A stretch of DNA of 64,000 nucleotides from Vigna angularis (lineage: Eukaryota; Streptophyta; Magnoliopsida; Fabales; Fabaceae). Within the stretch, counting starts at the first letter, position 1, and the number at the start of each line of letters is the position of its first letter. Made by a program: the position numbers and the translations under genes. The stretch spans positions 5,613,001-5,677,000 of the forward strand of contig NC_068976.1 of the NCBI RefSeq assembly GCF_016808095.1, read 5' to 3'. Positions 14,922 through 27,700 of the stretch are shown here, piece after piece. The notes under the pieces are model-generated. The model had not been told where the DNA came from, did no database searches, and was given only the letters and a program-made list of their open reading frames with translations.

Positions 14922-16351
14922 ATGGAAGAAGAATTAGATTTGTCGTACTTGGACCGTGAAGATATAGACGACGATGTGGTTGGTGTAGACTTTAATATAG
15001 TCGCAATGTTACATCAACAATTACAAATAACAACCTCAATGGCTGCACTAACAATGTTATGCATTGTTTGTCATGCCTTGAATATATTGAATATGTTCTC
15101 GAGTGATGCAAGCAGTGTTAGCAATTTCCTTCCCGACAAAGACCGTCGCAGACAGGAGTTAATGTCGTACCTGGTGCATACTACTCAGTGTCGTGACATT
15201 ATTCGGATGGGTCCAGAGGCATTTATTAATCTTTGTGAGAGATTAAGATCAACTGGGTTAGTTAAAGACGCCATTCGGTCTACAGTGGAAGAACAAGTAG
15301 CTCAATTTCTTTATATAGTTGGGCATAATGTCAAGAATCGGAGTGTCGCATTTTTCTTTCATCGATCTGGGGCGACGGTAAGCAAATTCTTTCACAATGT
15401 GCTGGATGCTATTATAACTCTAGAATCAGAATTTTTAAGTCAGCCATCAGGAGATGAGGTTCATCCATATGTGTTGAACAATAATCGGTTTTATCCTTAC
15501 TTCAAGGTAATGATTTGAATGTGTTAGTCAGACTGTGATTTTATGAAAGGATGTTAATGTTATGCAGTTGTATGATGACTTATTAATTCAATGTTTAGGA
15601 TTGCTTAGGGGCCATAGATGGTACTCACGTTCGTGTAAGGGTGCCAAGAGAAGATGCTCCAAGATTTCGTGGTAGAAAAGATTGGCCAACTCAAAATGTG
15701 TTTGCCGCATGTGACTTTGATATGAAATTCACATACGTTCTAGCTGGGTGGGAAGGCACAGCATCTGATTCTAGAATCTTAAAAAATGCTCTTGATCGAG
15801 ATGATCCGTTGGTCATCCCCCAAGGTAAGTCTCTTCATTGGAATATAATGATTGGGAATTTATTGTAATTAATCAGTACTGATGTGAACATACCTATAGG
15901 AAAATACTATCTCGGCGACGCTGGATTTACGTTGAAAAGTACGGTTATGACACCATATAGAGGCGTCAGATATCACCTTAAAGAATTTTCTCGCAGAGGA
16001 CCACAAAATGCACGAGAGCTCTTTAACCATCGACATTCATCACTCATAAATGTTATTGAAAGAACATTTGGTGTATTGAAGAAACGGTTCTCTATCATTG
16101 CAAGTGGCACTGAACCACATTATGAATTGGAGACGATGACGAATATTATTTTGGCTTGTTGTATCCTACACAACTTTATCCGTGGAGTTGATAGGGATGA
16201 CCCATTGCTTAATGAGGTTGATAACGAGTTAAATGAAAGGGAAGAGCAGAATGTGTCATCCTCTCAAGTTCGTGAAGATGATTATAGGGTTGGTAGTACT
16301 ATTAGGGATGCCATAGCGGATCAAATGTGGCGAGATTATCAAAATTCTTAG
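14922..16351 (+). CDS. PIF/Harbinger DDE transposase (DDE_4 type)
   Basis: Three exons, 14922-15506, 15599-15824 and 15900-16351, are joined by GT-AG introns in consistent phase and give 420 residues. They cover an acidic N-terminus, a helical domain (around residues 85-190) and a catalytic domain. The three acidic residues are visible: Asp202 in AIDGTHV, Asp277 in YYLGDAGF and Glu324 in NVIERTFGVLKKRF. The nuclease excises and inserts the element at TWA sites together with the Myb-like partner. No stop or frameshift interrupts it, so it may be functional. ATG 14922 is the first in-frame start of the acidic MEEELDLSYLD segment; an upstream exon is possible. Confidence 0.88.
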
Positions 16352-16463
16352 TTATTGTAATTAATATATTGTTATGACTATATGATTTGAATATGCCATG
16401 CTGTTACTTTTATGTTTAATTGAACTTCACTTCTTACTGGTTTCTCTATCAAATAGGTTTAAT

Positions 16464-17594
16464 ATGGACAGGGGTAAGGGTGCTGCGACTGATACCTCTG
16501 GTGGTATGAGAGAGTTTTGCAAATGGACTGAGGACATGGATGCAAAACTTTTGCATTCTATGATTGAGGAGAATCGTTTGGGGAATAGGATTGATGGTAG
16601 TTGGACAACCCAAGCATACAATAACATGGTTCAATTCCTTCATAATGCTGGTTATGTTTATGTTACTAAAGCTAATGTAAAAAATCGTCAAAAGGTATTG
16701 AAAGACAGATGGCGGGAGGCTCATGACCTCTTTAGTGGATTGAGTGGCTTTGCTTGGAATAGTGTCACTATGAGGTTTGAAGCTGAAGATGAGGTTTGGG
16801 CTGACCTAATTCAGGTATTTGTTAAACATTGACTTTTGGTACATTCTTAAAATATATAACTTCAACCACTAAATTTTTCATGTATGTTGTTTAAGTCGAG
16901 GCCAACTGCATCAAAGTAGAGAGTTACCAGCATAAGACATTATGATTTAATGGTGGAGTTGTGGGCTTCTGATCGAGCTACTGGGAGTGGTGTTCGGACC
17001 GCTCGTCAAACACGTCGTCGGATTACGCCTCGTGTTAGTGTTGATTTGAATAAGAACATTGAGTACATTCCAGAACAACCTGACTGGACGACATACAGAG
17101 ACCCAACTCCAACATCACCTCCTCCATCTGTAGATGAATATAGTCCAGGGAATACTCAATCTGTGCCTTCCGTTCCATCTGGTGGAACTTCATCCTCAAG
17201 AGGCTCCAAAAGGAAGGCACCGCTGGTCGATGTCGTTGATTCTCACTTTAGTGCATTGAGGAGCAGTCTGGACGGTTTCACTGATGCCCTTACCTCTTCA
17301 AATGTGCATCTCGGGGTCATTTCTAATGCAGCCGTAGAACAAGTTTCGACGATGAAAGATAGGAATGAAATATTACGTTCTCAAACAGAAATTCTTCGTC
17401 GGACCCCGAACTACACATATACAGAAGCTGACATTTACGATATGCTGAGTGGGATGCAGATATCTGATGAGACTTTGTTGGAGCAATGCTATGACTTCTT
17501 ATGTGCAAATCCCACATGTGTGAAGAGGCTGATGGGACTTCCACCGCATAAGCGGTGGAATAAATTATGTAAAATATATTTGGGGGGAAATTGA
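16464..17594 (+). pseudogene. Myb/SANT-like second protein of the Harbinger element, with a nonsense codon
   Basis: Exon 1 (16464-16814) encodes a Myb/SANT-like trihelix segment: FCKWTEDMDAKLLHSM, then NVKNRQKVLKDRWREAHDLF, then VWADLIQ. A donor GTATTT follows. The best acceptor is TTTAAG at 16895, and exon 2 then reads in frame to 17594. In that frame codon 16917-16919 is TAG, at a position where relatives I recall have Trp (K-W-R here reads K-stop-R). Downstream the frame stays open for over 200 codons, so this looks like one recent TGG-to-TAG change. The C-terminal part holds a nuclear-type basic segment (SRGSKRKAP) and a conserved end (LPPHKRWNKLCKIYLGG). A different splice acceptor bypassing the TAG, or translation from ATG 16950, cannot be excluded. 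Confidence 0.75.
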
Positions 17595-18013
17595 TAGGAT
17601 GTGTTAGATCACTACTTGTATTAATGCTATATTAATAAAAAATTAATTTTAATCAAGTATAATTTAATTATATTTTTTAAATTATTTTTAATAATTATTC
17701 CAAACTTTTAACTTTTAATAAACATTTTTACAATTAAATATAACATTAACAAATATAATTTTATATTACTTTAATACCTAGGGACATTTTGGTAATCTTC
17801 AATTTCTACCAATTAAACTAATTTTTTAAAATCGTCACATCAATCAAATCCTACACTAATTCTCACAAACTTCAACCCAAAATTCACTCTCAGTTACCTT
17901 CAAATCCACTCAAATAAACACACAAAAAAATCACCCTCAAATCCCCTCAAATCCACTCAATCACTCTCCCCCAATTACTCTCCCCCAATTACCTCCAACT
18001 AAACACACCCTAA

Positions 18014-18799
18014 GTGATATAAAAAAGTTATCTCGATTGATTCATTTAAATTCAATTCGGTATTTCAATTGATATCTCGGCACTTTTTAATCTTTTAAAG
18101 TACAATTGTGATCCATTAACAACACTGAAGAAAAACCCTTTATGAACATGTCTTCTAATAAATTCAAATATAAAGCTATAATAGTTTTATAATAATTTGG
18201 TATGTTTATTATAATACTTAAATAATATACAAAATAGTATTGATAAAATAATTTCATGATGGCAAAAACAAAACAAAAAACCTAAATTAATAGATTCGTA
18301 ACATTTGAAATACTAATAAAAATAAAAATAAAATATGTATTATTCTTAAATTAAAATTTCAATAGTATTTATCAATATTTATTAAGTTTATGAGTAGAAT
18401 AAAAAAAATGAGAAATATATTTTAAGTTAACTTCTTTTTTATTTTAAAAGTTAAAATATGTGTTGTAAAATATTTTATTTAAATGCATCTATGTTTGTCG
18501 TATACATATTTTCCATTTTTTAATCTAATTTTGTGACATTTTTAATCAATCACCTAACTATTTCATGGTATTTTTTGTAATGATTAGCATATTTCTCTGA
18601 ATAAAAAACGCAACCAATGATGACACTATACAATCAATAACGCGCTATCAAACACTACAAACCTGGTTGTTTTTCAACAACGATGCTTTTTGACACAGTC
18701 CAACCCTGCTTTTTCTTCTGCAGGTGTCTGTGTCCGTGTCCGGTACTCCTCTTTTCTTCCTTTTCCTCACTTTCCCCACACCCATAACCTCTCACTGAC
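18014..18799. other. AT-rich sequence and promoter region of the BTB gene
   Basis: Very AT-rich up to about 18650. It then becomes a C/T-rich stretch (around 18700-18790) of the kind common in plant 5' untranslated regions just before the ATG at 18800. No clear TATA position was assigned. Confidence 0.4.
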
Positions 18800-21700
18800 A
18801 TGGCCGATTCCAAAGTTGAAACCATTTCCCGATTAGCCCAATGGAGAATCGACAACTTTGGACCCTGCTCCTACAAAAAATCCGACCCTTTCAAGCTCGG
18901 AATTTGGAACTGGTACGCACATCACGTAACACATCTCTATACTATTAATTTGATTAGTGTCTTGTGTTGTGAGTGATTGTGCCTGAATTGTTATTGTATA
19001 TGTATGTGTGATGTTTGATGTGTTGTCTATTATTCCCAGGTACATTTCCATAGAACGGAACAGGTACCTCTACATACACATCTTTCCTGAGCCTTCTCGG
19101 CTTTCCAAGGAACAGCCGCCTGTAGCTCGCTTCATCCTACGAGTCTCCAACAACTCTGGCCCTACCCGCAAGTTTTACATCTCCCCTGGTCTGTGCCACA
19201 CTGCTACTCCCTTGTTCCCTCTCCTCTTTAATAGTCAAGATTTTGAATTGGGTTTTTTGATTTCTGCTATTCAATCTTAATGTTTAGACCAACATGGTGT
19301 GCAATATGTTTGTCAAATAATAATTGATTTTCAAATGTCTATGAAATAACATCAGTTGTGAGAACGTAGTTTCTTAAATGATTTTTAATACGTCGAGGAA
19401 CTAGTCTGTGATGTGAAAGATTACTATTTGACTATCGGCCGAAGATACCCTTTGTACCCCAAAACTCTTAATATTGAGATAGGGAGTGGTTCAATCTATT
19501 TCCATGTCGGTGTGTTTGGAATAACATATGTTGGGAGAAGGGAGCTTCTTAAATTGGTTTTCTGACCAAAAGAATTAGTCTTTGATACGTGGTTCTCAGC
19601 TGAAGATATCTTGGGTGCCAAACCAAATCTTCATATTAAAATACTGAGACTTTATTGATCATGTGAAAATATTTGATCCTATGTCATATGAGTATCCATG
19701 TGTGTTGTATGTTTTGGGAGTGAAACAGACGGAAGATGGATGTTGATTACTATGAGAAATAAAGAAGATTGGGAGAAAATATCCCTTATATGTTTAGACT
19801 ACACATAGGGTAGTTTATTTATATTGTAAGATATGGGCCAATGCCCTTAATACAGAATAGACTAAGCCCAAATAACAGAAACACACATCTTAACATCTAA
19901 CACTCCCCCTCAAGCTGGAGCATATAAATCATATGTTCCAAGCTTGTTACAAAGATAATCAATTCTAGGTCCTCGTAAGGACTTAGTGAATATGTCTGCC
20001 AACTGGTTGCTTGAGTTAACAAACTCAGTCTTGATATCTCCGGATATGATTTTTTCTCGAATGAAATGACAATCAACTTCAATGTGTTTGGTTCTCTCAT
20101 GGAAGACAGGATTAGAGCTAATATGGAGAGCAGCTTGATTATCACATATAAGTATCATGTGAGTGACATCTCCAAATTTCAATTCACTAAGCAATTGTTT
20201 AAGCCACACAAGCTCGCAAGTAGCTGATGCCATAGCTCTATATTCTGCTTCTGCACTCGACCTTGCCACAACACTTTGCTTCTTACTTTTCCAAGATATC
20301 AAGTTGCTACCAATAGAGACACAATATCCAGAAGTAGACCTCCTATCAGAAGGGGAACCAGCCCAATCAGCATCTGAATAGCAAACGATCTTTGTATCGT
20401 TGTTAGGGCCATATAGCAAACCTTTTCCAGGTGATCTTTTAATATACTTCAGTATACGAACAACTGCATCCCAATGGTCTTCACATGGGGAGTTTAGAAA
20501 TTGACTCACCACACTAACTGCGAAGGAAATGTCAGGACGCGTAACAGTAAGATAGTTTAATTTACCAACTAGTCTTCTGTACCGTTCAGGATCTGAGAAA
20601 GGCTCCCCCTGATTTGGTAGGAGTTTGATGTTAGGGTCCATAGGTGTCTCAACAGATTTACAGTTCATTAACCCTGTTTCCTCCAAGATGTCTAACGCAT
20701 ACTTCCTCTGAGATATGACAATACCATCATTGGATTGTGCTACTTCAATACCCAAAAAGTACCGGAGTTTGCCAAGATCTTTGGTTTGAAAATGATGACA
20801 AAGGTGTTGTTTCATCTGAGAGATGCCAAGATAGTCGCTTCCTGTGAGAACAATATCATCGACATACACTATTAAATAGATACATCCAGCACTCGAGTGG
20901 CGATAGAACACTGAATGATCCGCTTCACTGCGAGACATACCAAATTGTTGAACAACACAACTGAATTTACCAAACCAGGCCCGAGGAGACTGTTTTAGGC
21001 CATACAAGGATTTGCGAAGACGACATACCAATCCAGATGACTCCCCCTGAGCAACAAAGCCAGGCGGTTGCTCCATATAAATTTCTTCCTGCAAATCACC
21101 ATTGAGAAAAGCATTTTTGACATCAAGTTGGTAAAGAGGCCATTGTCGAAGAGCGGCCATGGCAATGAAAAGGCGAACAGAGGTCATTTTTGCCACTGGA
21201 GAAAAAGTATCACCATAATCCAAACCAAAAATCTGTGTGTAGCCTTTGGCAACCAGTCGAGCTTTCAAACGATCAATTGTGCCATCAGGACCAACCTTGA
21301 TAGCATACACCCACCTGCAACCAACAACAGACTTTCCAGATGGTAATTGGACAAGCTCCCAAGTTCCACTTTCCTGTAAAGCACTTAATTCATCCATCAT
21401 AGCTTGACGCCAACCAGGATGAGTTAAGGCATCACCCACAGATTTGGGAATTGACACAGAAGAAATGGATGAGAGACAAGTATAAAAAGATGGAGATAAT
21501 CTGTGGTAATTAAGAACAGTATAATGGGGGGAAGGGTTACGGGTAGAGCGTATACCTTTACGGAGGGCAATAGGCAAGTCAGACTCAGTTGCTGGAGCCG
21601 GAGGAGACACATGAGGCGGCACCGGAAGTGAGTCATGAGGGAGACAATTACGACGACTATAAACCTGAAGGGGTGGAGGTGAAGGATGATCCTGTGGTGA

Positions 21701-24700
21701 ATGAGAGTCTAAAGAAGGAGAAGACAAAATGGGTGGAGCATCACCAGGAGAATCACAGATAAGAGGAATATCAACAGTAACAGGGAGAGGTACAGAACTA
21801 GAAGATAGATGTGAAAAGTAAAAAGAAGACTCATCAAAAGTGACATCAGCAGAGATAAAATGACGATTGAGGGAAGGGGAAAAACACTTATAGCCCTTTT
21901 GTGACCGTGGAAATCCTAAGAAGACACATTTGTGAGACCTAGGAGATAACTTATCAAGACCAGGACTAAAATCATGAACAAAACATGTAGACCCAAAAAC
22001 TCGAAGAGGTAATGGATGCAGAGGGTCTTGAGGAAATAAGATAGAATGAGGGATTTTGTTATCTAGGACGGAAGAGGGCATGCGGTTGATAAGATAACAT
22101 GCTGTGAGAACTGCATCACCCCAAAAACGTGAGGGTACTTGACCATGAATAAGAAGTGTACGAGTTGTTTCAATAAGGTGTCTATTCTTACGCTCAGCCA
22201 CCCCATTTTGTTGAGGGGTATAAGCACATGAGGTTTGGTGAAGAATGCCATGAGAAGCCATAAACTGTTTAAACGGTTGAGAAAGGTATTCACGGCCATT
22301 ATCACTACGTAAATTTCGAATAGACACCCCAAACTGTGTTTTTATTTCATTGAAAAAAGATTGAAAAATAGAAAACAACTCAGAACGATTCTTCATTAAA
22401 AACAACCAAGTACATCTGGAATAGTCATCAATAAAGGTAACAAAATACTGAAAACCTAAAATGGACTTAACACGACTAGGTCCCCAAATGTCAGAATGAA
22501 CCAATGAAAAGGGGGACGACGCCCGTTGTGAGACACTACGAGGAAAGGAACTACGAGTATGCTTCCCTAACTGACAAGACTCACACGACAAACTTGATAA
22601 TGTGGACAACCTCGGGACAAGTTGTTGTAGTTTGGCAAGACTAGGATGACCGAACTGAGCATGAAGAAGGGATGGTGACTCCATGACTACGCCAACATGT
22701 GGAGAAGGGCGGAGATGATAAAGGCCATGAGACTCACATCCTGTGCCAATCATGTGTTTCGAACTCCGGTCCTGCAACCAAACAGAATCTTTAGTAAAGG
22801 AAATAACACAATTAAGAGTACGAGTTAAACGACTAATGGACAATAAGTTGAAGGGAGACCCAGGGACATAAAGTACATGATCAATGGATATGGATGGAAA
22901 AATATTAACAGTACCAATACCATGAGATGAGACTCTAGACCCATCAGCCATTGTTACCGAGGGTAAATTAGCCGGCCATGACAAGGAAGAAAACAAGGAC
23001 TTGTTACCAGTGATATGATCGGTGGCGCCTGAGTCAAGGACCCAAGGTCCAAGGGAGTGAGTTAGACCAACAAAAGGTGTACCTGTACGTGCAACAGATG
23101 CAGATGTAGTGGAACCAGAGTGCTGATGATCCTCATACCATCTGAGAAATTCGTTAAAGATTACAGGTTTGTCTACGATATTAGATGAAGTAGGATGGTC
23201 TGCAGACGGTGATCGGGGAGGTGGATCAGAATTTGCCACTGCTACAGGTCGAGGAGGACGTCCATGAAGAGCATAACATCTATCAATCTTGTGGCCTAAC
23301 TTGCCACAATGGTCACATTTTGGACGTCCTTTACTTGGCTTGCGAGACCGACTTCGATCATCACGTTGAGCAGCCATAACAGAGGAATCATCAGTACGAG
23401 GAGATGTCTCAGTGACGGGTTTGTTCGGTATACGCAAAAGAGCAGAACAAGTAGAAGTAAAGTTGGGTATGACAGGAGAACCCAAAATCTGATCACGGAC
23501 ATGAGAAACATCATCAGAGAGTCCGTATAATGCCAACAACATGAAGAACTTTGATCGTTGTTCCAATTCTTCAGCAGGAGTGGAAGCAGGAGGTAATATA
23601 TCATTAAAGTCATGAAGAAGGGCATGAATTTTACCCAAATATTCTGCCATGGGACCAGGATTGCGCGGACCAATAACAGTTAATAGGTCCTGACAAACAC
23701 CATAAAGACGCTGAGTGTCATTTGTGTATAACAACTTTGCTTGTGCCCATACTTCTGAACATGTCTCATAGGATCGAAACATTTGTTTCAGTGAGGAGTG
23801 AATGGTGGACTTTATAACAATGCATAACTGAGCATCAATTTTCATCCAGCGGGAAGTGTCATCTATGAGAGCAGTAGTCACATTTTGAGTAAGATGATCT
23901 AAGTACCCCTGACTCTTCAACCAAAGTTTGATGTCGGACGCCCAGGTTGCATAATTTGTGCCATCTAACTTGTCAATGGACAAGTGTACATTCACATAAT
24001 TAGTATATATTGAGGGATCAGAAGATGAGCCACCAATAGAGGTGTTTGTAGACGAGGAAGACGCCATGGAGAGGGAGAAACCCTAAAAATTCAAACTGCT
24101 CCGATTGACGCAACGACCACAGATCCAGAAAGAGGGCGAGGAGGCGATCACGGCGGTGCTGATCGGCGGCGGAAAGCTCCGGCGACGCGCCGGCACGCGC
24201 GGCGGCAGCGGCGACTCTTGCGGTGGCGCGTGAGAGCTCCGATCGCGGCGATCTTCGTGCGACGGTGGTCGCCCGGCCGAGACGCTTCCGATGGTGTGGT
24301 CGCCGGTCGATTCTGGTGCTCCGGCGACGGCGGCGGCGACGGCGGCGGCGGCGGTGGCGACGCGACAACAGCAGCAGTGATGGGTGCCGGAGACCGTGGA
24401 GTTGACTGGAACTATTCCTGTGCTCTAGATACCATATGAGAAATAAAGAAGATTGGGAGAAAATATCCCTTATATGTTTAGACTACACATAGGGTAGTTT
24501 ATTTATATTGTAAGATATGGGCCAATGCCCTTAATACAGAATAGACTAAGCCCAAATAACAGAAACACATATCTTAACATCTAACAATTACAAAAGATAT
24601 GGCAGAATATTTGATGGAGATTATACCTGTAGACTAAGATTTTAGATTCCGATTTTCCTTACTTAGTAGTTATTATTGTGTGGGTATTATCAAGAAATCA

Positions 24701-27700
24701 AGTCCTTGGTTAAGTGAGTTGAGACTCCTAAGATAAAAGAGGTTGTAAAGATTGGTTCATTATTATTGAATATAGTAAAAATGAGGTATAAGATTAATCT
24801 CCGCTTGTGTAAAAAATTACATATAGGATATTATATTTATAATAATAAAAATATGGGTTAAGTCCAAAATACAAATAATGATAGAAAAGAAATGACAACA
24901 AAGAAACAAAAGATTGAATATAAAAGATAAGATATGTAAGATATCCAAGATATCTAACACTCTCCTTTAAGCTGGTGCATATAAATACCAAGCTTATTAC
25001 AAATATAATCAATTCTCAGTCTCCGTAAAGATGTAGTGAAAGTATATGCTAACTGATCACTTGAGTTAACGAACTCAGTTTTGATGTCTCCGGATACAAT
25101 CTTCTCTCAAATGAAATCATAGTCAATCTCAATGAGTTTGGTCCTCTCATGAAAGACAATATTAGAACTAATATGAAAAACAACCTGATTGTCAAATATA
25201 AGTGTCATTTGAATGACATCTCTAAATTGTAACTCTCTAAACAGTTGCTTAAGCTAAACAAGTTCACAAGTGGCTGACGCTATCGCCCTATATTCTGCTT
25301 TTGCACTAAATCTTGTCACAACACTTTGTTTCTTGCTCTTCCAAGAGATCAATTTACCACCAGTGGAGATACAATATCCGAAAGTAGATCTCCTATCAAA
25401 AGAAGATCCTGGCTAATTAGCATCTAAATAACAAACAACTCTTGTATGATTATTGAAACCATATCACAAACCTTTTCTAGAAGATCCTTTAATGTACTTT
25501 AATATACGAATGATTGCATTCCAATGATCTTCATATGGGGAATTGAGAAATTGACTCATCACATTGACTGCAAAGGAAACATCAGGAAGAGTAACTATAA
25601 GATAATTTAATTTCCCAACTAATCTTCTATACTGTTTAGGATCTGAAATAGGCTCCCATTGATTTGGTAGGGCTTTGGTATTAGGATCCATGGGTGTGTC
25701 AACATATTTTGAATTCATCAACCCAATTTCCTCCAGAATATCCAATGCATACTTTCTTTGAGATGTAATAATACCATCATTGGATTGCTACCTCAATACC
25801 CAAGAAACATCCAAGTTTGCCAAGATCTTTGGTCTAAAAATGGTTTTTCATATGGGAGATGCTATAAAGGTCAATATCTGTAAGAACAACTTCATCAACA
25901 TATACTATTAAATAGACACATCCAATACTTAAGTGATGGTAAAAGACTGAATAATTGGTCCAATAGTGGGTGTTATGATAGACCCAACAAATAACAAATC
26001 TCAGCTATAATAAACTCTAACTCATGGCTCTAATACCATATTGAATATAGTAAAAACTAGGTATATGTTTAGTCTTCCCTCTTGTAGAAAATACACACAG
26101 GGTACTGTATTTGTAATAAAGATAATATAGATTAAGTCCAAAATACAAATAATGATAGAAAAAAAATAATAAAAGAGAAATAGAAGATAAAAGATTAAAG
26201 ATAAAATATCCAGGATATCTAACATATAATTTGGATTAAGGATCCTAGACTGCCTGGTGGCACAATATTGTCTGTCTTGACCAGTTGCAGCTCCCGCGGA
26301 AGAAAAGTTGCTTGTGAGGGTGCATGCATGGATAGCTCACCATGGCATTTGGACAGTTGGATAGATCGGTTCAGCATGATCCCAAATCTATCTTTTCTAG
26401 AGAAGTCTCTAAATACCGTGTTAAACTCTAGGAAGAGAGAAAAATTAAGATGATACTGGTTGTATCTAAGACAACATGAGGAACGTGGGTGCTTCATTTA
26501 TAATACAATTAATAGAGGAGATGATATCCTCAAATAACAAATATATTATATGGGAATAAATAAACCTTTCCTACACACACACACACACACATATATATAT
26601 TTTCTAGAATATATAAAATCAACTCCTTATTTCTCTAGTTATAAAAAATAAAATTTGGTGGCAATGTGATTTGAGAAGATGGAAATATGCACTGTAAGCT
26701 GTCAGTCAATAAGAACTTGTCATACATGATAAAATTGTTGATCTTTATAATAATTATTTTAGAAGTCATACCTAACATAATTTCTGATTGTCTGAGAATG
26801 CATAGAAATTAGTCTCATGCATTTTAGGCTGTATGGCTATTAGCGTAGCTAGCTTTATACGAACAATTACATCATCTCTTTGTTCTTCTAATTCATTCTG
26901 CTAGACATGACACAACTATACTTTCTCTTCTCTATTTAGGTTTTGGGCTACGTTCTTATGAATCTCTTTTTTCAAGACTGTACCTAACCATCCAAATCTT
27001 TTGGCCTTCTCTATTTGCTCAGACCTTGTGATATGTTGATTTATTGTGCTTGTTCTATTGAGTCTGATGTTGCCATAGACAAACAGGGAAAGCGGGTGGG
27101 AAATGCATGGTAGGTGGTTTGGTTATTTTTCATTCAGATAAATTGCTATGATTTTTCTGTTTTGTGCATTACTTATCTGGCAATGCAGAGTAGACTGTGG
27201 TGGACAAAATAATAATAAATAAAAAATGAGATTCAATGGCTTGGAAATAATGTAGGTAGGTATTATAAAAAGGGGGCTTTGATGGAGTATTTAAATCTCT
27301 TAGTTATCTCTCTATGAAAATTAGTTTTTAAGAAGTATTTGAGATTCTGAGGTTGAATTAGACCTAAATTCACTTTGTGAGATGGTATCAAAGCATATTC
27401 TAGAAAGATTTATTAAGCCTATCATGTCACATAATATCGGACCATCTATAAATATTTAGTCTTATGCTCGAAATATCTAGTCCTTAATGTGAGGGAATTT
27501 GTTGGAGATTACACATTCACTAAAGATAAGTGTTCGAAGTCCCACATTGACTAGAGATAAGGTCAATTTAGAGTATATAAGTGGGTGCAAACCTCACTTT
27601 ACAAGCCGGTTTTGTGGGACTGAGTTAGGCTTAAAGTTCACTTCTTAACATGGTATCAAAGTCAGGTTAGAGCCTATCCTAGCGAGATTTGTGTTGGGCA

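Larger units (their letters stand above)
13012..18010 (+). mobile_element. PIF/Harbinger DNA transposon, 4999 bp, with TAA target duplications
   Basis: The element carries the two genes typical of plant PIF/Harbinger transposons in the same orientation: a DDE transposase (14922-16351) and a Myb/SANT-like DNA-binding protein (16464-17594). Proposed termini: left GGTTGTGTTCACATGGGG at 13012; right ends in AAACACACCC at 18010, whose complement is GGGTGTGTTTAGTTGGAG. These agree at about 13 of 18 positions. TAA lies immediately outside both ends (13009-13011 and 18011-18013), matching the 3-bp TWA duplication of the superfamily. The right subterminal 130 bp is a C-rich series of CAAATCCACTCAA and CTCTCCCCCAATTA repeats, which may be transposase-binding sites. 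The terminal repeats are imperfect, so the exact boundaries are less certain than the identity. Confidence 0.8.
19751..24586 (-). mobile_element. Complete Ty1/copia retrotransposon, 4836 bp, with ATTAC target duplication
   Basis: Two 152-bp LTRs (19751-19902 and 24435-24586) flank a GC-rich leader and one full-length gag-pol frame on the minus strand. The identical 5-bp duplications ATTAC lie at 19746-19750 and 24587-24591. The primer-binding site reads TGGTATCTAGAGC on the minus strand (24422-24434), close to initiator tRNA-Met. The polypurine tract is TTGAGGGGGAG (minus, 19903-19914). By eye the LTRs differ at one position (C versus T), so the insertion is very young. Short LTRs and compact size suggest the Ale/Retrofit lineage (inference). 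It sits in BTB intron 2, antisense to the gene. Confidence 0.96.

Noticed and set aside
24018..24368. Minus-strand arginine-rich open frame
   Set aside because: It is a by-product of CGG/GGC triplet repeats in the copia leader and overlaps the gag start in another frame.
24759..26229. Target duplication for the first deleted copia relic
   Set aside because: ATTAT on the left and TATAA on the right do not match; it may have decayed.
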